Source of the DNA: an uncultured Steroidobacter sp.
Lineage (GTDB): Bacteria; Pseudomonadota; Gammaproteobacteria; Steroidobacterales; Steroidobacteraceae
Assembly (NCBI GenBank): GCA_946478975.1
Contig: CAMLEO010000001.1
Span: 22,999 to 86,998 of the forward strand
Direction of reading: 5' to 3'
DNA length: 64,000 nt
Part shown: one piece after another, positions 7,884 through 16,157 of the stretch
Position numbering within the stretch: position 1 is the first letter of the stretch
How the letters are laid out: the number at the start of each line of letters is the position of its first letter
Translations under genes and position numbers: made by a program
Notes under the pieces: generated by a model
The model's database searches: none
Seen by the model: only the letters and a program-made list of their open reading frames with translations
What the model was told of the DNA's origin: nothing

Positions 7884-8252
7884 TTAGAGGGTGAACGCGC
7901 TCTTGATCCACTGGATTGTAGTGCCATCGGCGCCGGTTGTGAGGGCGATGACGTCGAAACGCGCCGGATAGCGCCGCAGGTCGGCGCGCTTCATCAGCAG
8001 ATGCTGTGCGGTTTTGACCAGCTTGCGCTGCTTCTGCCAGTCCACCGACGCGGCCGCGCCGCCGTAATCCTTACTGGTGCGATAGCGGACTTCGACCAAT
8101 ACCAGGATCTTGCCGTCGAGCATGACCAGGTCGATTTCGCCGAGCTTGCAGCGATAGTTGCGCGTGACGAGCTGCAGGCCATGCGCCAGCAGGTGGGCGA
8201 GCGCCAGTTCTTCGGCCATCAGCCCGAGCGCTTTACGTTCCCGATCTTCCAT
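7884..8252 (-). CDS. yraN: UPF0102 family protein YraN, nuclease-like fold
   Basis: 122 residues. The central LGEIDLVMLDG, LVLVEVRYR and a later Q-R segment form the E/D...ExK-like core of restriction-endonuclease-fold UPF0102 proteins; the usual VEVK/R is present as VEVR. Its function is not settled; the family is thought to act on DNA or Holliday-like structures. The ATG at 8252 has a strong GGAAGG about nine bases upstream and is preferred to a TTG at 8258. In enterobacteria yraN lies directly after lpoA; here a DUF72 gene in the opposite direction separates them. Confidence 0.88.
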   Translation of the reverse strand: MEDRERKALGLMAEELALAHLLAHGLQLVTRNYRCKLGEIDLVMLDGKILVLVEVRYRTSKDYGGAAASVDWQKQRKLVKTAQHLLMKRADLRRYPARFDVIALTTGADGTTIQWIKSAFTL

Positions 8253-8349
8253 GACCAAGCCCCTTCCGTGGGAAAACTGTCCTCAGGTTACATGCCCCTG
8301 AAGGACACACATGAGCATTTAAGCGGCTAGGGAACCGCTGCAGAGGACG

Positions 8350-9084
8350 ATGAGTTGGCTGCCAATGGCCACTTTCGTCGGCGTAGCCGGTTGGAGCATT
8401 CCTTCGCGATACCAAGACGAGCTGCCGGGCGCGGGCTCGCATCTCCAGCGTTACGCGCAGCGGTTGAAGGCGGTGGAGATCAACAGCTCGTTTCATCGTC
8501 ACCATCGCACGCAAACGTATGCTCGCTGGGCGGAGAGCGTGCCGACCGGCTTCCGGTTTTCAGTGAAAACGCCGCGAGCGTTGACGCACGATCAAGGATT
8601 GGTTGCCGACCCTGACGTGCTCGATCGATTCATGGACGAAGTGGGCGGGTTGGAGAAAAAGCTTGCGGTGCTGCTAGTACAGCTACCGCCGAAACTGGAA
8701 TTTGAGAGCAAAGCGGCCACGCGGTTTTTCAAACAGATAAAGAAACGCAGCGACGCGCGCATCGCCTGCGAACCACGGCATCCGACTTGGAGTACGAAGC
8801 AAGCGACCACGTTGCTGGTCGAGCATGGAATCACGCGCGTCGCCGCCGATCCACCGCTGTGGCCGGGTGCGGACGAGCCGGGAGGAGATTCGAGCTGGGT
8901 GTACTTTCGCTGGCACGGCCAGCCGCGAAAATATTATTCCGACTACGGCGAGCAGTGCCTGGCCAAACTGGAAAAACGTTTGCAGGCCACACGCGTAAAA
9001 GAAGCGTGGGCCATCTTCGACAACACAGCGTACGGCTTCGCGTTGAGCAACGCGTTAGCCGTGGCTGATGCTCTCAAACGTTAG
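8350..9084 (+). CDS. DUF72 family protein (YecE-like)
   Basis: 244 residues, usual for DUF72, a TIM-barrel-like family of unknown activity. Family features are the start FVGVAGWSIP, the AVEINSSFHR segment near residue 41, FRFSVKTPRALTHD near 68, and DNTAYGFALSNA near the C-terminus. GAGG just upstream of the ATG is a fair ribosome site. The gene reads convergently into lpoA and the stop codons overlap (9081-9084). No partner can be inferred from the context. Confidence 0.82.
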   Translation: MSWLPMATFVGVAGWSIPSRYQDELPGAGSHLQRYAQRLKAVEINSSFHRHHRTQTYARWAESVPTGFRFSVKTPRALTHDQGLVADPDVLDRFMDEVGGLEKKLAVLLVQLPPKLEFESKAATRFFKQIKKRSDARIACEPRHPTWSTKQATTLLVEHGITRVAADPPLWPGADEPGGDSSWVYFRWHGQPRKYYSDYGEQCLAKLEKRLQATRVKEAWAIFDNTAYGFALSNALAVADALKR

Positions 9085-10973
9085 TTGGTCGCCGCCGTTG
9101 CCACCGTGCCGAGCGGCACAGCGCGGCCGCCGGAGACTTTGGCCCAATCGAGCTCGCGTTTGACGTGGCCGCTTTCATCGATGGACAGCAGTCCGGTCAT
9201 GCCGGGAATCGCATGCGCGCTGCCGAAGTGGCCGGCTTTGAGCAGCGGCACGATGCGGCAGGCATCGAAACCGAAAGCATACAAACGTCCTCGGCCGCGG
9301 GCACGCACCGGCCAGTGACGAGTGAGCGCTGTGCGCAGTTGTGACGAAGCGGCGTCGGGCGAGACCACCCAGGGCATGTCGGGGAAGATCACGCCTTCGA
9401 GATCGTTGTTGGCCTGCGAGTCCGGCTCGAAAATATCCGACGTGGCGTAGATCGCGAGATCTTCGGACAAATGAAACTTCAGCGTGGGCCGGAGCGAGCG
9501 GCCTTGCGTCGGCTGCGCGCCCATGAAAATAAACTGCGCATCGCCACGGCGCCGCGGCTCGAACTCAAATTTCGATCCGAGCGCAGCAGACAAAGCGCTC
9601 GCACGCGCGCGGCTCTCGTCGATCAACAACAATTGCGTGATGGGCTGTGAGTAGTCGCGGGCCGACGGGTCATAAAACTTCATGCCCGCAATCTCGCCGC
9701 CGAGCAGCTTCAACTCCGAATCGAACGCGCGATACACGCGCTGACCCCAATCATTGTTCGGCAACAACACCAACCCGCGCATGCGTCCGTCCGCAGCCAC
9801 GCGTTGTGCAACCTGCCGAGCTTCTTCTTCAGGGTCGAGCGAGAACTGGAACAGCTTCGGCGCCGGCGCGGTGCCTTCGGCAGTTTGATTGAGCGCCAGC
9901 GTCATCACCGACGTTTCACCGGATGCCGCAATCGCTGTGACTTCATCCTTGGTGAGCGGGCCGACGACAAACTGCGCGCCATCGGCAACAGCGCGGCGAT
10001 ATGCGGTGGCCGCGCCCATCTCGGCGGTGTCATAAACATTCAGCACCGGTCGGCGGCTGGGATCCTGCTGTAACAACGCCGCGAGGAATCCATCGCGAAC
10101 TGCCATACCAGCGGCCTGCGTGCGGCCGGACAGCGGCAGCAGCAGCGCGATCTGCGTCGGATAATCCAATCCTTCGCCGAGCTCGGGAAGGATGTCCTCG
10201 GTGATCATCGAGTTCGCCGGATGCGAGGGATAACGGCTGCGCCACTGCGCGATGTCTTCATTCGCCGTGAACGGGTTGCGAGCCGAGACCAGCGCCGCGC
10301 GACCGAGATCCAGCCAGCCGATCAGCTGCGGGCTCGCGCCTGGAGGCGGAGTGAAATCGGCGTTGTTCGCCGCGCTCTTTTGCAGGCCCTGCCAGATCAT
10401 GCGCTGATTCGCGCGCACTTCTTCCTGACTGCTCAGCATGCGCTCGCGTTCCAGCGCGGCGCCAACTGCCTGCGCAGGGCGATTCAAAGCAAACAATGCG
10501 CGTGCGCGCAGGTCCAAAATGTCCGAAGCGGAGTCACGCGGAATCGGTTGCGGAATGCGATCCAGCTCAGCGAGAGCTTTGTCGCCGCGGCCAGCGCGCA
10601 GGGCGAGTTCCGCGCCCACCATCGAGCGAAGTGGGAAATCCGCGCGAGGCAGCGCTTCGCTGACTTGGCTCAGTAACGCGCTCGCTTTGGCGGAATCATC
10701 GCCGCGAACGTACTCGCGCGCAGCGCGCAGAAGAAAACGATCGCGCAATTCGCCGGGCGATTGAGCCGCGAGCGTCTCGTAGGCGCGCCCGGCGCCACGG
10801 AAGTCGCCCTTTCGAGACAGCGCTTCGGCCTGGCTGACCTGCCGCTCGGACACGCCGCTGGGCGTTTCCTCTTCCTTGCTTCCTGGAAGCAGCGAGCACG
10901 CGGTGACGCCGATCGCCAGTATCATGGACGCGAGACCCGTCATCGCGAATCGAGCCGACTTTGTGCCATTCAT
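9081..10973 (-). CDS. lpoA: Penicillin-binding protein activator LpoA (LppC family lipoprotein)
   Basis: About 630 residues. The N-terminus has a signal sequence with lipobox GVTAC, then a helical TPR-like region (about 40-240), then a periplasmic-binding-fold domain (IALLLPLSGRTQAAGMAVRDGF near residue 280, and VLLPNNDWGQRVYRAF). In E. coli LpoA is an outer-membrane lipoprotein that activates PBP1a from outside the peptidoglycan. The ATG at 10973 (MNGTKSARF) gives a standard lipoprotein signal; the reading frame is open 24 bases further up. It diverges from rsmI, the same arrangement as in enterobacteria. Confidence 0.88.
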   Translation of the reverse strand: MNGTKSARFAMTGLASMILAIGVTACSLLPGSKEEETPSGVSERQVSQAEALSRKGDFRGAGRAYETLAAQSPGELRDRFLLRAAREYVRGDDSAKASALLSQVSEALPRADFPLRSMVGAELALRAGRGDKALAELDRIPQPIPRDSASDILDLRARALFALNRPAQAVGAALERERMLSSQEEVRANQRMIWQGLQKSAANNADFTPPPGASPQLIGWLDLGRAALVSARNPFTANEDIAQWRSRYPSHPANSMITEDILPELGEGLDYPTQIALLLPLSGRTQAAGMAVRDGFLAALLQQDPSRRPVLNVYDTAEMGAATAYRRAVADGAQFVVGPLTKDEVTAIAASGETSVMTLALNQTAEGTAPAPKLFQFSLDPEEEARQVAQRVAADGRMRGLVLLPNNDWGQRVYRAFDSELKLLGGEIAGMKFYDPSARDYSQPITQLLLIDESRARASALSAALGSKFEFEPRRRGDAQFIFMGAQPTQGRSLRPTLKFHLSEDLAIYATSDIFEPDSQANNDLEGVIFPDMPWVVSPDAASSQLRTALTRHWPVRARGRGRLYAFGFDACRIVPLLKAGHFGSAHAIPGMTGLLSIDESGHVKRELDWAKVSGGRAVPLGTVATAATN

Positions 10974-11046
10974 TTCCACTGCAACCTCTGCCGGCATGCG
11001 CCGCGGCGGCCATTATAGAAGTTATGCATAGTCCTATGGTCACTGC

Positions 11047-11916
11047 ATGAGCGCTGGAGTACCTGAATCCGCGACGGCGGGCACGCTGTATGTCGTGGCC
11101 ACGCCGATCGGCAACCTGGGCGACCTGAGCCCGCGCGCTCGGGAGGTGCTGGCGCGCGTTCAGCTGATCGCAGCCGAAGATACGCGGCACACCCGGCAAT
11201 TGTTGCAGGCGTTCGGGATCGACACGGCGCTAACTTCGTTGCACGAGCACAACGAGATGCATAAAAGCGCGGCGCTGATCGAGCGATTGGTCGCCGGTGA
11301 ATCGCTCGCGCTCGTTTCGGACGCGGGCACGCCGCTGATCAGCGATCCCGGTTTCGATCTCGTTGCCGCGGCTCGTGCGCGTGGAGTTGCAGTCGCCGTC
11401 GTGCCTGGGCCGTGCGCGGCCATCGCTGCACTATCGATCGCGGGTTTGGCGACCGATCGTTTCATTTTCGAAGGCTTTTTGCCGGCTAAAAACGCTGCGC
11501 GCGTCACTCGTCTGCGCGAGCTTGCAAGCGAACAACGCACGCTGGTTTTTTACGAAGCGCCTCATCGGTTGCCGGAAGTGTTGCGCGATCTGGCGGCAGA
11601 ATTCGGCACAGATCGCGCGGCTTCGGTGAGCCGCGAGCTCACCAAACGTTTTGAAACCACATACACCGGCACGCTCGCGCAGCTTTGTGAAATAGCCGCG
11701 CAGAATGCAGATATGTCGCGCGGTGAGATCGTGATTATCGTCAGCGGGAACCCCGCGCCTCCAAGCAGCGCGCAGGCGTTGAACGCGGATCAACTGCTGC
11801 GCGCACTACTCGAAGAATTGTCGCCGTCGCAGGCTGCGAAGATCGCCGCGAAACTCACCGGCGAAAAACGCAGCGACCTGTACGCGCGCGCCACGCAGTT
11901 CGGTAAACAAGAATAA
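11047..11916 (+). CDS. rsmI: 16S rRNA (cytidine1402-2'-O)-methyltransferase
   Basis: 289 residues. RsmI 2'-O-methylates C1402 in the decoding centre; RsmH, encoded 1.3 kb downstream, methylates N4 of the same base. Motifs: YVVATPIGNLGDLSPRA near the start, AEDTRHTR near residue 43, SDAGTPLISDPG near residue 95, PGPCAAIAALSIAG and FEGFLPAK, all typical of the tetrapyrrole-methylase fold used by RsmI. It diverges from lpoA and is followed 30 bases later by the RNase P RNA gene. Confidence 0.95.
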   Translation: MSAGVPESATAGTLYVVATPIGNLGDLSPRAREVLARVQLIAAEDTRHTRQLLQAFGIDTALTSLHEHNEMHKSAALIERLVAGESLALVSDAGTPLISDPGFDLVAAARARGVAVAVVPGPCAAIAALSIAGLATDRFIFEGFLPAKNAARVTRLRELASEQRTLVFYEAPHRLPEVLRDLAAEFGTDRAASVSRELTKRFETTYTGTLAQLCEIAAQNADMSRGEIVIIVSGNPAPPSSAQALNADQLLRALLEELSPSQAAKIAAKLTGEKRSDLYARATQFGKQE

Positions 11917-11946
11917 ACGGCACGACTTCCCTGTATCATCGCGGCT

Positions 11947-12330
11947 GGAGTCGGCCAGGCAACCGCTGCTCTTGCTTGCAAGGGTGGAGGAAAGTCCGGG
12001 CTCCCAGGGCAAGACGCCAGGTAACGCCTGGGGGGCGCGAGCCCACGGAAAGTGCAACAGAAAGCAAACCGCCTAAGCGCGTGGTGAAAGCCGCGCGCCG
12101 GTAAGGGTGAAATGGTGCGGTAAGAGCGCACCGCGCCGGTGGCAACACTCGGTGGCACGGTAAACCCCGTCCGGAGCAAGACCAAATAGGGGAGCGCGCG
12201 ATTCAGTCCTCGGACTGGATTGCATGTGTGGCCCACACAGACTCCCGGGTAGGTCGCTTGAGGTGCGCGGTGACGCGCATCGCAGATGAATGGTTGCCCC
12301 AGACAGAACCCGGCTTATCGGCCGACTCCT
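11947..12330 (+). ncRNA. rnpB: RNase P RNA, bacterial class A
   Basis: The catalytic RNA that removes 5' leaders from pre-tRNAs. The 5' end GGAGTCGGCC (11947-11956) pairs with the 3' end GGCCGACTCC (around 12320-12329), forming P1. Conserved class A cores are present: GAGGAAAGTCCGGGCTCC at about 11988-12005, ACAGAAAGCAAACCGCC near 12057 (the CR II/III region, with GTAAGGGTGAAA near 12102), and the 3' core GACAGAACCCGGCTTAT ending at about 12318. Ends are set from the terminal helix and may be off by a few bases. Confidence 0.96.
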
Positions 12331-12340
12331 TCTTTCCCAC

Positions 12341-12381
12341 CTCGCTGAACTGTCAATTTTTTCTACACGAAGTTCAGCGAG
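12341..12381 (+). repeat. Perfect 11-bp inverted repeat with T-run in the loop, downstream of rnpB
   Basis: CTCGCTGAACT (12341-12351) and AGTTCAGCGAG (12371-12381) are exact inverted copies. The 19-base spacer contains TTTTTT (12357-12362). A normal intrinsic terminator has its T-run after the stem, so this could be an odd rnpB terminator, a processing hairpin or a protein site. Confidence 0.55.
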
Positions 12382-12685
12382 CGGCGTGGCTCAACGCCCG
12401 ATTTACCCATAACTGTCCATAAATACCTGACGCCACAATTCGCCCGAATTGAGCCCCACTCGGCGCCACTTTCAGCCGCGGAATGCGCGCTTCGAGCCGT
12501 TAAGGTTTCCCCTGTACTGGTTGAAAACCCAGTTACGGAAAAGCCCCTGAATTCGTGCAACTGCACGCAAAGAACCGTTCATAAGCCTCTGATTTCTGTC
12601 AGGGCAGCTGCCGGGCTTCAGCAGCGAGGGCGCCAACTTAGCGTTCTAAGTCCCTGTCGCCAAACGGGAAATGCCCGGGATTTTT
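12382..12685. other. Non-coding stretch before the mraZ promoter
   Basis: About 300 bases between rnpB and the mraZ promoter. No credible ORF on either strand. It contains only a few short dyads, for example GTGCA-AC-TGCAC near 12557 and ACTGG/CCAGT near 12518. I assign nothing here beyond upstream sequence of the division cluster. Confidence 0.5.
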
Positions 12686-12714
12686 TTGACCCGCGGGCGT
12701 CGCGTGCCTATAGT
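12686..12714 (+). promoter_or_regulatory. Sigma-70-type promoter of the dcw cluster
   Basis: TTGACC (12686-12691) and TATAGT (12709-12714) are separated by exactly 17 bases, close to consensus. Transcription would begin near 12721, immediately upstream of the MraZ repeats, leaving a leader of about 37 bases before the mraZ ATG. Confidence 0.75.
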
Positions 12715-12723
12715 GCAGATCGG

Positions 12724-12756
12724 TGGGAAAAAGTGGGAACACGTGGGTTAGTGGGG
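12724..12756 (+). promoter_or_regulatory. MraZ operator: TGGGN repeats
   Basis: TGGGA (12724), TGGGA (12734) and TGGGT (12744) recur every 10 bases, and a fourth TGGGG (12752) comes after 8 bases and abuts the mraZ ATG. In E. coli MraZ binds TGGGN direct repeats with five-base spacers and represses its own operon. The last copy takes the place of a normally spaced ribosome site. Confidence 0.85.
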
Positions 12757-12757
12757 T

Positions 12758-13213
12758 ATGTTCAGGGGCGCCAACAAGGTCACTCTCGATAGCAAGGGGC
12801 GGCTCGCCATGCCGACCCGTTATCGCGAGCGAATCGTGGAGCGCTCCAACGGCCGGTTGATCGCGACCGTCGATCGTTCCGACCGCTGCCTGCTCATTTA
12901 CCCGTTGCCGGAGTGGGAAGAGATCGAGCTGAAGTTGCGCCGCCTGCCGACCTTGAATCCGGTCGCGCGCAGGCTGCAGCGCCTGATGATCGGTCACGCC
13001 ACCGACCTGGAGCTGGACTCCAGCGGCCGCATCCTGATTCCGCCGAGCTTGCGTGAGTACGCGACGTTGTCGCGCACGGCGATGCTCATTGGTCAGGGCA
13101 ACCGGTTCGAGCTGTGGGACGAGGCGTTGTGGAACGACAGCCGCGAGCAGTGGCTGAAGGTCGACGAAACCGCCGAGGAACTGCCGCCCGAGCTCGAATC
13201 GCTGTCGTTGTAA
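12758..13213 (+). CDS. mraZ: Transcriptional regulator MraZ
   Basis: 151 residues, the usual length. MraZ is an AbrB-like DNA-binding protein with two SpoVT-type repeats, and forms a ring that binds TGGGN repeats upstream of its own operon. The first repeat begins [20 protein letters not shown] at residue 2; the second contains [20 protein letters not shown] near residue 83. It is the first gene of the division and cell-wall cluster and ends 10 bases before rsmH. The operator repeats reach the start codon, so autorepression may act on both transcription and translation initiation. Confidence 0.96.
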   Translation: MFRGANKVTLDSKGRLAMPTRYRERIVERSNGRLIATVDRSDRCLLIYPLPEWEEIELKLRRLPTLNPVARRLQRLMIGHATDLELDSSGRILIPPSLREYATLSRTAMLIGQGNRFELWDEALWNDSREQWLKVDETAEELPPELESLSL

Positions 13214-13223
13214 GGGCCCGGTC

Positions 13224-14153
13224 ATGTTTGTGCACACGCCGGTGCTTCTGCGCGAAGTGCTGGCCGCCCTCGATATTCGAGCCGGCGGCCGCTATGTGGA
13301 CGCGACATTCGGTCGCGGCGGCCACAGTGCCGCCATTTTGGAACGAGTAGGTCCGCAGGGAGCGGTGATCGCATTCGATCGGGACCCGGCCGCAATTGCA
13401 GCCGGGCGCGAACGCTTCGCCAACGATGGGCGGATGACTTTGGTGAGCAGTGCTTTTTCGCGGTTGAGCGCGGTGATGGCGGAGATGGGGCTGACGGGCG
13501 CCATCGACGGCGTGCTGCTCGACCTCGGAGTGTCCTCGCCGCAGTTGGACGACGCTGCGCGTGGTTTCAGCTTCACGCACGACGGGCCGCTCGACATGCG
13601 CATGGACATCGCCAGCGGTGCGAGCGCTGCGGATTTCGTTGCAAAGGCTTCGGAACACGACATCGCACGAGTAATTCGCGACTTCGGCGAAGAAAGATTC
13701 GCCAAGCGCATTGCGCGGGCAATTGTCAATGCCCGTCGCGAAGCGCCGATCGTGCGCACCGCGCAGCTGGCGGAGATCGTTGCGCAATCAATTCCCACCC
13801 GCGAGCCGGGCAAACATCCGGCGACGCGGACGTTTCAGGCCATTCGTATTCAGGTGAACCAGGAGTTCGAAGAAATACGCGCTGCGCTCGCCGGCAGCCT
13901 CGCCGTACTGGCGCCGCAGGGCCGCCTGTGCGTGATCAGCTTTCATTCGCTGGAAGACACCCTCGTCAAACGTTTCATGCAACAGCACTCGCAGGAAGAT
14001 CCCGTGTACGCCGGCTTGCCCGACGTGCCGGCGCATGCGCGTCCGAAGCTGAAGCGCGTCGGCAAGGCGATTCATCCGGGCGAGGAAGAGATCGCGGCGA
14101 ATCCCCGTGCGCGCAGCGCCGTGTTGCGAGTGGCTGAGAGGATCGCCGCATGA
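13224..14153 (+). CDS. rsmH: 16S rRNA (cytosine1402-N4)-methyltransferase
   Basis: 309 residues (formerly MraW). It methylates N4 of C1402 in the ribosomal P site. The SAM-binding motif DATFGRGGHSAAIL is near residue 25, followed by AFDRDP, DGVLLDLGVSSPQLD near 95 and FTHDGPLDMRMD; the C-terminal part has the family's TFQAIRIQVNQE and CVISFHSLED. Its partner modification at the same nucleotide is made by RsmI, encoded just upstream of rnpB. The stop overlaps the ftsL start (ATGA). Confidence 0.97.
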   Translation: MFVHTPVLLREVLAALDIRAGGRYVDATFGRGGHSAAILERVGPQGAVIAFDRDPAAIAAGRERFANDGRMTLVSSAFSRLSAVMAEMGLTGAIDGVLLDLGVSSPQLDDAARGFSFTHDGPLDMRMDIASGASAADFVAKASEHDIARVIRDFGEERFAKRIARAIVNARREAPIVRTAQLAEIVAQSIPTREPGKHPATRTFQAIRIQVNQEFEEIRAALAGSLAVLAPQGRLCVISFHSLEDTLVKRFMQQHSQEDPVYAGLPDVPAHARPKLKRVGKAIHPGEEEIAANPRARSAVLRVAERIAA

Positions 14154-14422
14154 GCAACAGCTCACGTCTCGCCATGGCCGTCCTTTGGGTCGCGTTGCTT
14201 GCCGCCGCGGTCGCCGTCGTGTGGAGCAAACATCAGGCGCGCAGCTTGTTCATCGAGCTGCAGGCGCTGCATTCCGAGCGCGACGCGCTCGATATCGAAT
14301 GGGGCCAGCTGAAGCTGGAACAGAGCGCCTGGGCGATGCACGGGCGTGTCGAACAGACCGCGCGCCTGAGCCTCGAGATGGTGGTGCCGCGGCCCGATGA
14401 AGTGCGGATCGTCAAACCATGA
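14150..14422 (+). CDS. ftsL: Cell division protein FtsL
   Basis: 90 residues. A small bitopic protein: a short cytoplasmic tail, one membrane helix (about 8-24, MAVLWVALLAAAVAVVW), then a periplasmic coiled-coil region (about 30-70). FtsL forms a complex with FtsB and FtsQ and activates septal synthesis by FtsWI. Identity rests on position between rsmH and ftsI, size and topology, since ftsL is poorly conserved in sequence. It is coupled on both sides by ATGA overlaps. Confidence 0.9.
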   Translation: MSNSSRLAMAVLWVALLAAAVAVVWSKHQARSLFIELQALHSERDALDIEWGQLKLEQSAWAMHGRVEQTARLSLEMVVPRPDEVRIVKP

Positions 14423-16155
14423 TTCGCTCAGACGTTCGCCGAGCTGAAGCCAAGAGCTTTTCCGAGGAGCAGTTCCGCACTCGGCTGCATCTCGTGCTGG
14501 TCGCACTCGTGTTGGTGGCGACCGGCTTGGTCGCGCGCGCGGTGGACCTGCAGATTCTCGACGACGGTTTCCTGGAAGGCCAGGGCGACGCTCGTTACAC
14601 GCGAGTCGCGAAGCTCACTGCCAATCGCGGCGGCATTTACGACCGCAACGGCGAGCCGCTGGCTGCGAGTACGCCGGTGGACACCGTGTGGGCGTGCCCG
14701 CCGGAAGTGATGAAGGCGGCAGATCAGATTCCGCGCCTCGCCGAAGCATTGAATCGCGACACCAAGTGGCTGACGCAGGTCATCACCAGCAACCTCGATC
14801 GCGAGTTCGTCTACCTGGTGCGCCACATGCGTCCGAGCGATGCGGCTCAAGTGGCGGAGCTGAAGATTCCGGGCGTGTATCTGCTGCGCGAATATCAGCG
14901 TTTCTATCCGGCCGGCGAAGTCACCGGTCATCTGCTCGGCTTCACCAAGAAGTACGACGACATCGGACAGGAAGGTCTCGAACTGGCGTACGACCGGTGG
15001 CTCGGTGCGCAGCCGGGCGCCAAGCGCGTCATTCAGGATCGGCTCGGCCGCACCGTCGAAGACGTGGAAAGCATTCGCGCTGCGCATCCCGGCGGCGACC
15101 TGATCACCAGCATCGACCTGCGCATCCAGTACCTCGCCTATCGCGAACTGAAAGCAGCGGTTCAGGAACGTGGCGCCAAGGCCGGCACCATCATCGTGCT
15201 CGATATCGAGACCGGCGAAGTGCTGGCCATGGTGAATCAGCCGGCCTACAACCCGAACGATCGCGATCAGGTCGCGCCGTCGCGCTATCGCAATCGCGCC
15301 GCCACCGACATTTTCGAACCGGGCTCGAGCATCAAGCCGTTCATTGCCGCCGCCGGCATCGCGTCCGGTCGATATCACGCCAATACCATCATCGACACGT
15401 CACCGGGATTCGTGCAGGTGGGCATCAAGAGAATTCCAGACCGGAACAATCTCGGCGCAATCACGCTGACGAGAGTGTTGGAAAAGTCGAGCAACGTCGG
15501 CATGACCAAGATGGCGATGACGCTGTCGCCCAAGTCCATGTACGACACGCTGACCGCGTTCGGCTTCGGCGAAGTCACCGGCAGCGGTTTTCCCGGCGAA
15601 TCGGCCGGCCTGCTCAACGACTCCTCGCACTGGCGAAAGATCGGCCAGGCGACCATCTCTTATGGATACGGCTTGTCGGTGACGCCGCTGCAGCTGGTGC
15701 GCGCGTACGCAACGCTCGGTGCGTACGGAATCAAACGTCCTGTGACATTGCGCAAGGTTGAAGGGCCGGTGCCCGGCGAGCGCGTGATCGATCCGCGTGT
15801 CGCGAAAGAACTGCTCGAAATGTTGGAGTCCGTTGTTTCCGAGGGCGGCGGCAACCGTGCCGCATTGGTCGGCTATCGAGTCGCCGGCAAGACGGGCACA
15901 GCATGGACGGCCGACGGCGGCTCGTATTCAACCGATCGGTACAAAGCTTCGTTCGGTGGTGTCGTGCCCGCGAGCCATCCGCGTCTCGCCGCACTCGTGG
16001 TCATCGACGAACCCAGCGGCAGTAAGTACTACGGCGGTGAAGTTGCCGCTCCAGTGTTTGCAAACGTGATGGCGGGAGCGCTGCGTCTGATGGGCGTGCC
16101 GCCGGATGGTCTGGATCGCCTGCCTGCGACCACGTTGGTCCAGGCCAATCCTTGA
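14419..16155 (+). CDS. ftsI: Peptidoglycan D,D-transpeptidase FtsI (PBP3)
   Basis: 578 residues. The septal transpeptidase crosslinks peptidoglycan at the division site in complex with FtsW. One membrane helix lies near residues 22-42, followed by the pedestal domain (ANRGGIYDRNGEPLA near 70). The transpeptidase motifs are SxxK in FEPGSSIKPF (near 300), SxN in EKSSNVGM, and KTGT in VAGKTGTAW near 490. The start overlaps the ftsL stop. No frame damage or unusual insertion is seen. Confidence 0.97.
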   Translation: MIRSDVRRAEAKSFSEEQFRTRLHLVLVALVLVATGLVARAVDLQILDDGFLEGQGDARYTRVAKLTANRGGIYDRNGEPLAASTPVDTVWACPPEVMKAADQIPRLAEALNRDTKWLTQVITSNLDREFVYLVRHMRPSDAAQVAELKIPGVYLLREYQRFYPAGEVTGHLLGFTKKYDDIGQEGLELAYDRWLGAQPGAKRVIQDRLGRTVEDVESIRAAHPGGDLITSIDLRIQYLAYRELKAAVQERGAKAGTIIVLDIETGEVLAMVNQPAYNPNDRDQVAPSRYRNRAATDIFEPGSSIKPFIAAAGIASGRYHANTIIDTSPGFVQVGIKRIPDRNNLGAITLTRVLEKSSNVGMTKMAMTLSPKSMYDTLTAFGFGEVTGSGFPGESAGLLNDSSHWRKIGQATISYGYGLSVTPLQLVRAYATLGAYGIKRPVTLRKVEGPVPGERVIDPRVAKELLEMLESVVSEGGGNRAALVGYRVAGKTGTAWTADGGSYSTDRYKASFGGVVPASHPRLAALVVIDEPSGSKYYGGEVAAPVFANVMAGALRLMGVPPDGLDRLPATTLVQANP

Positions 16156-16157
16156 GT

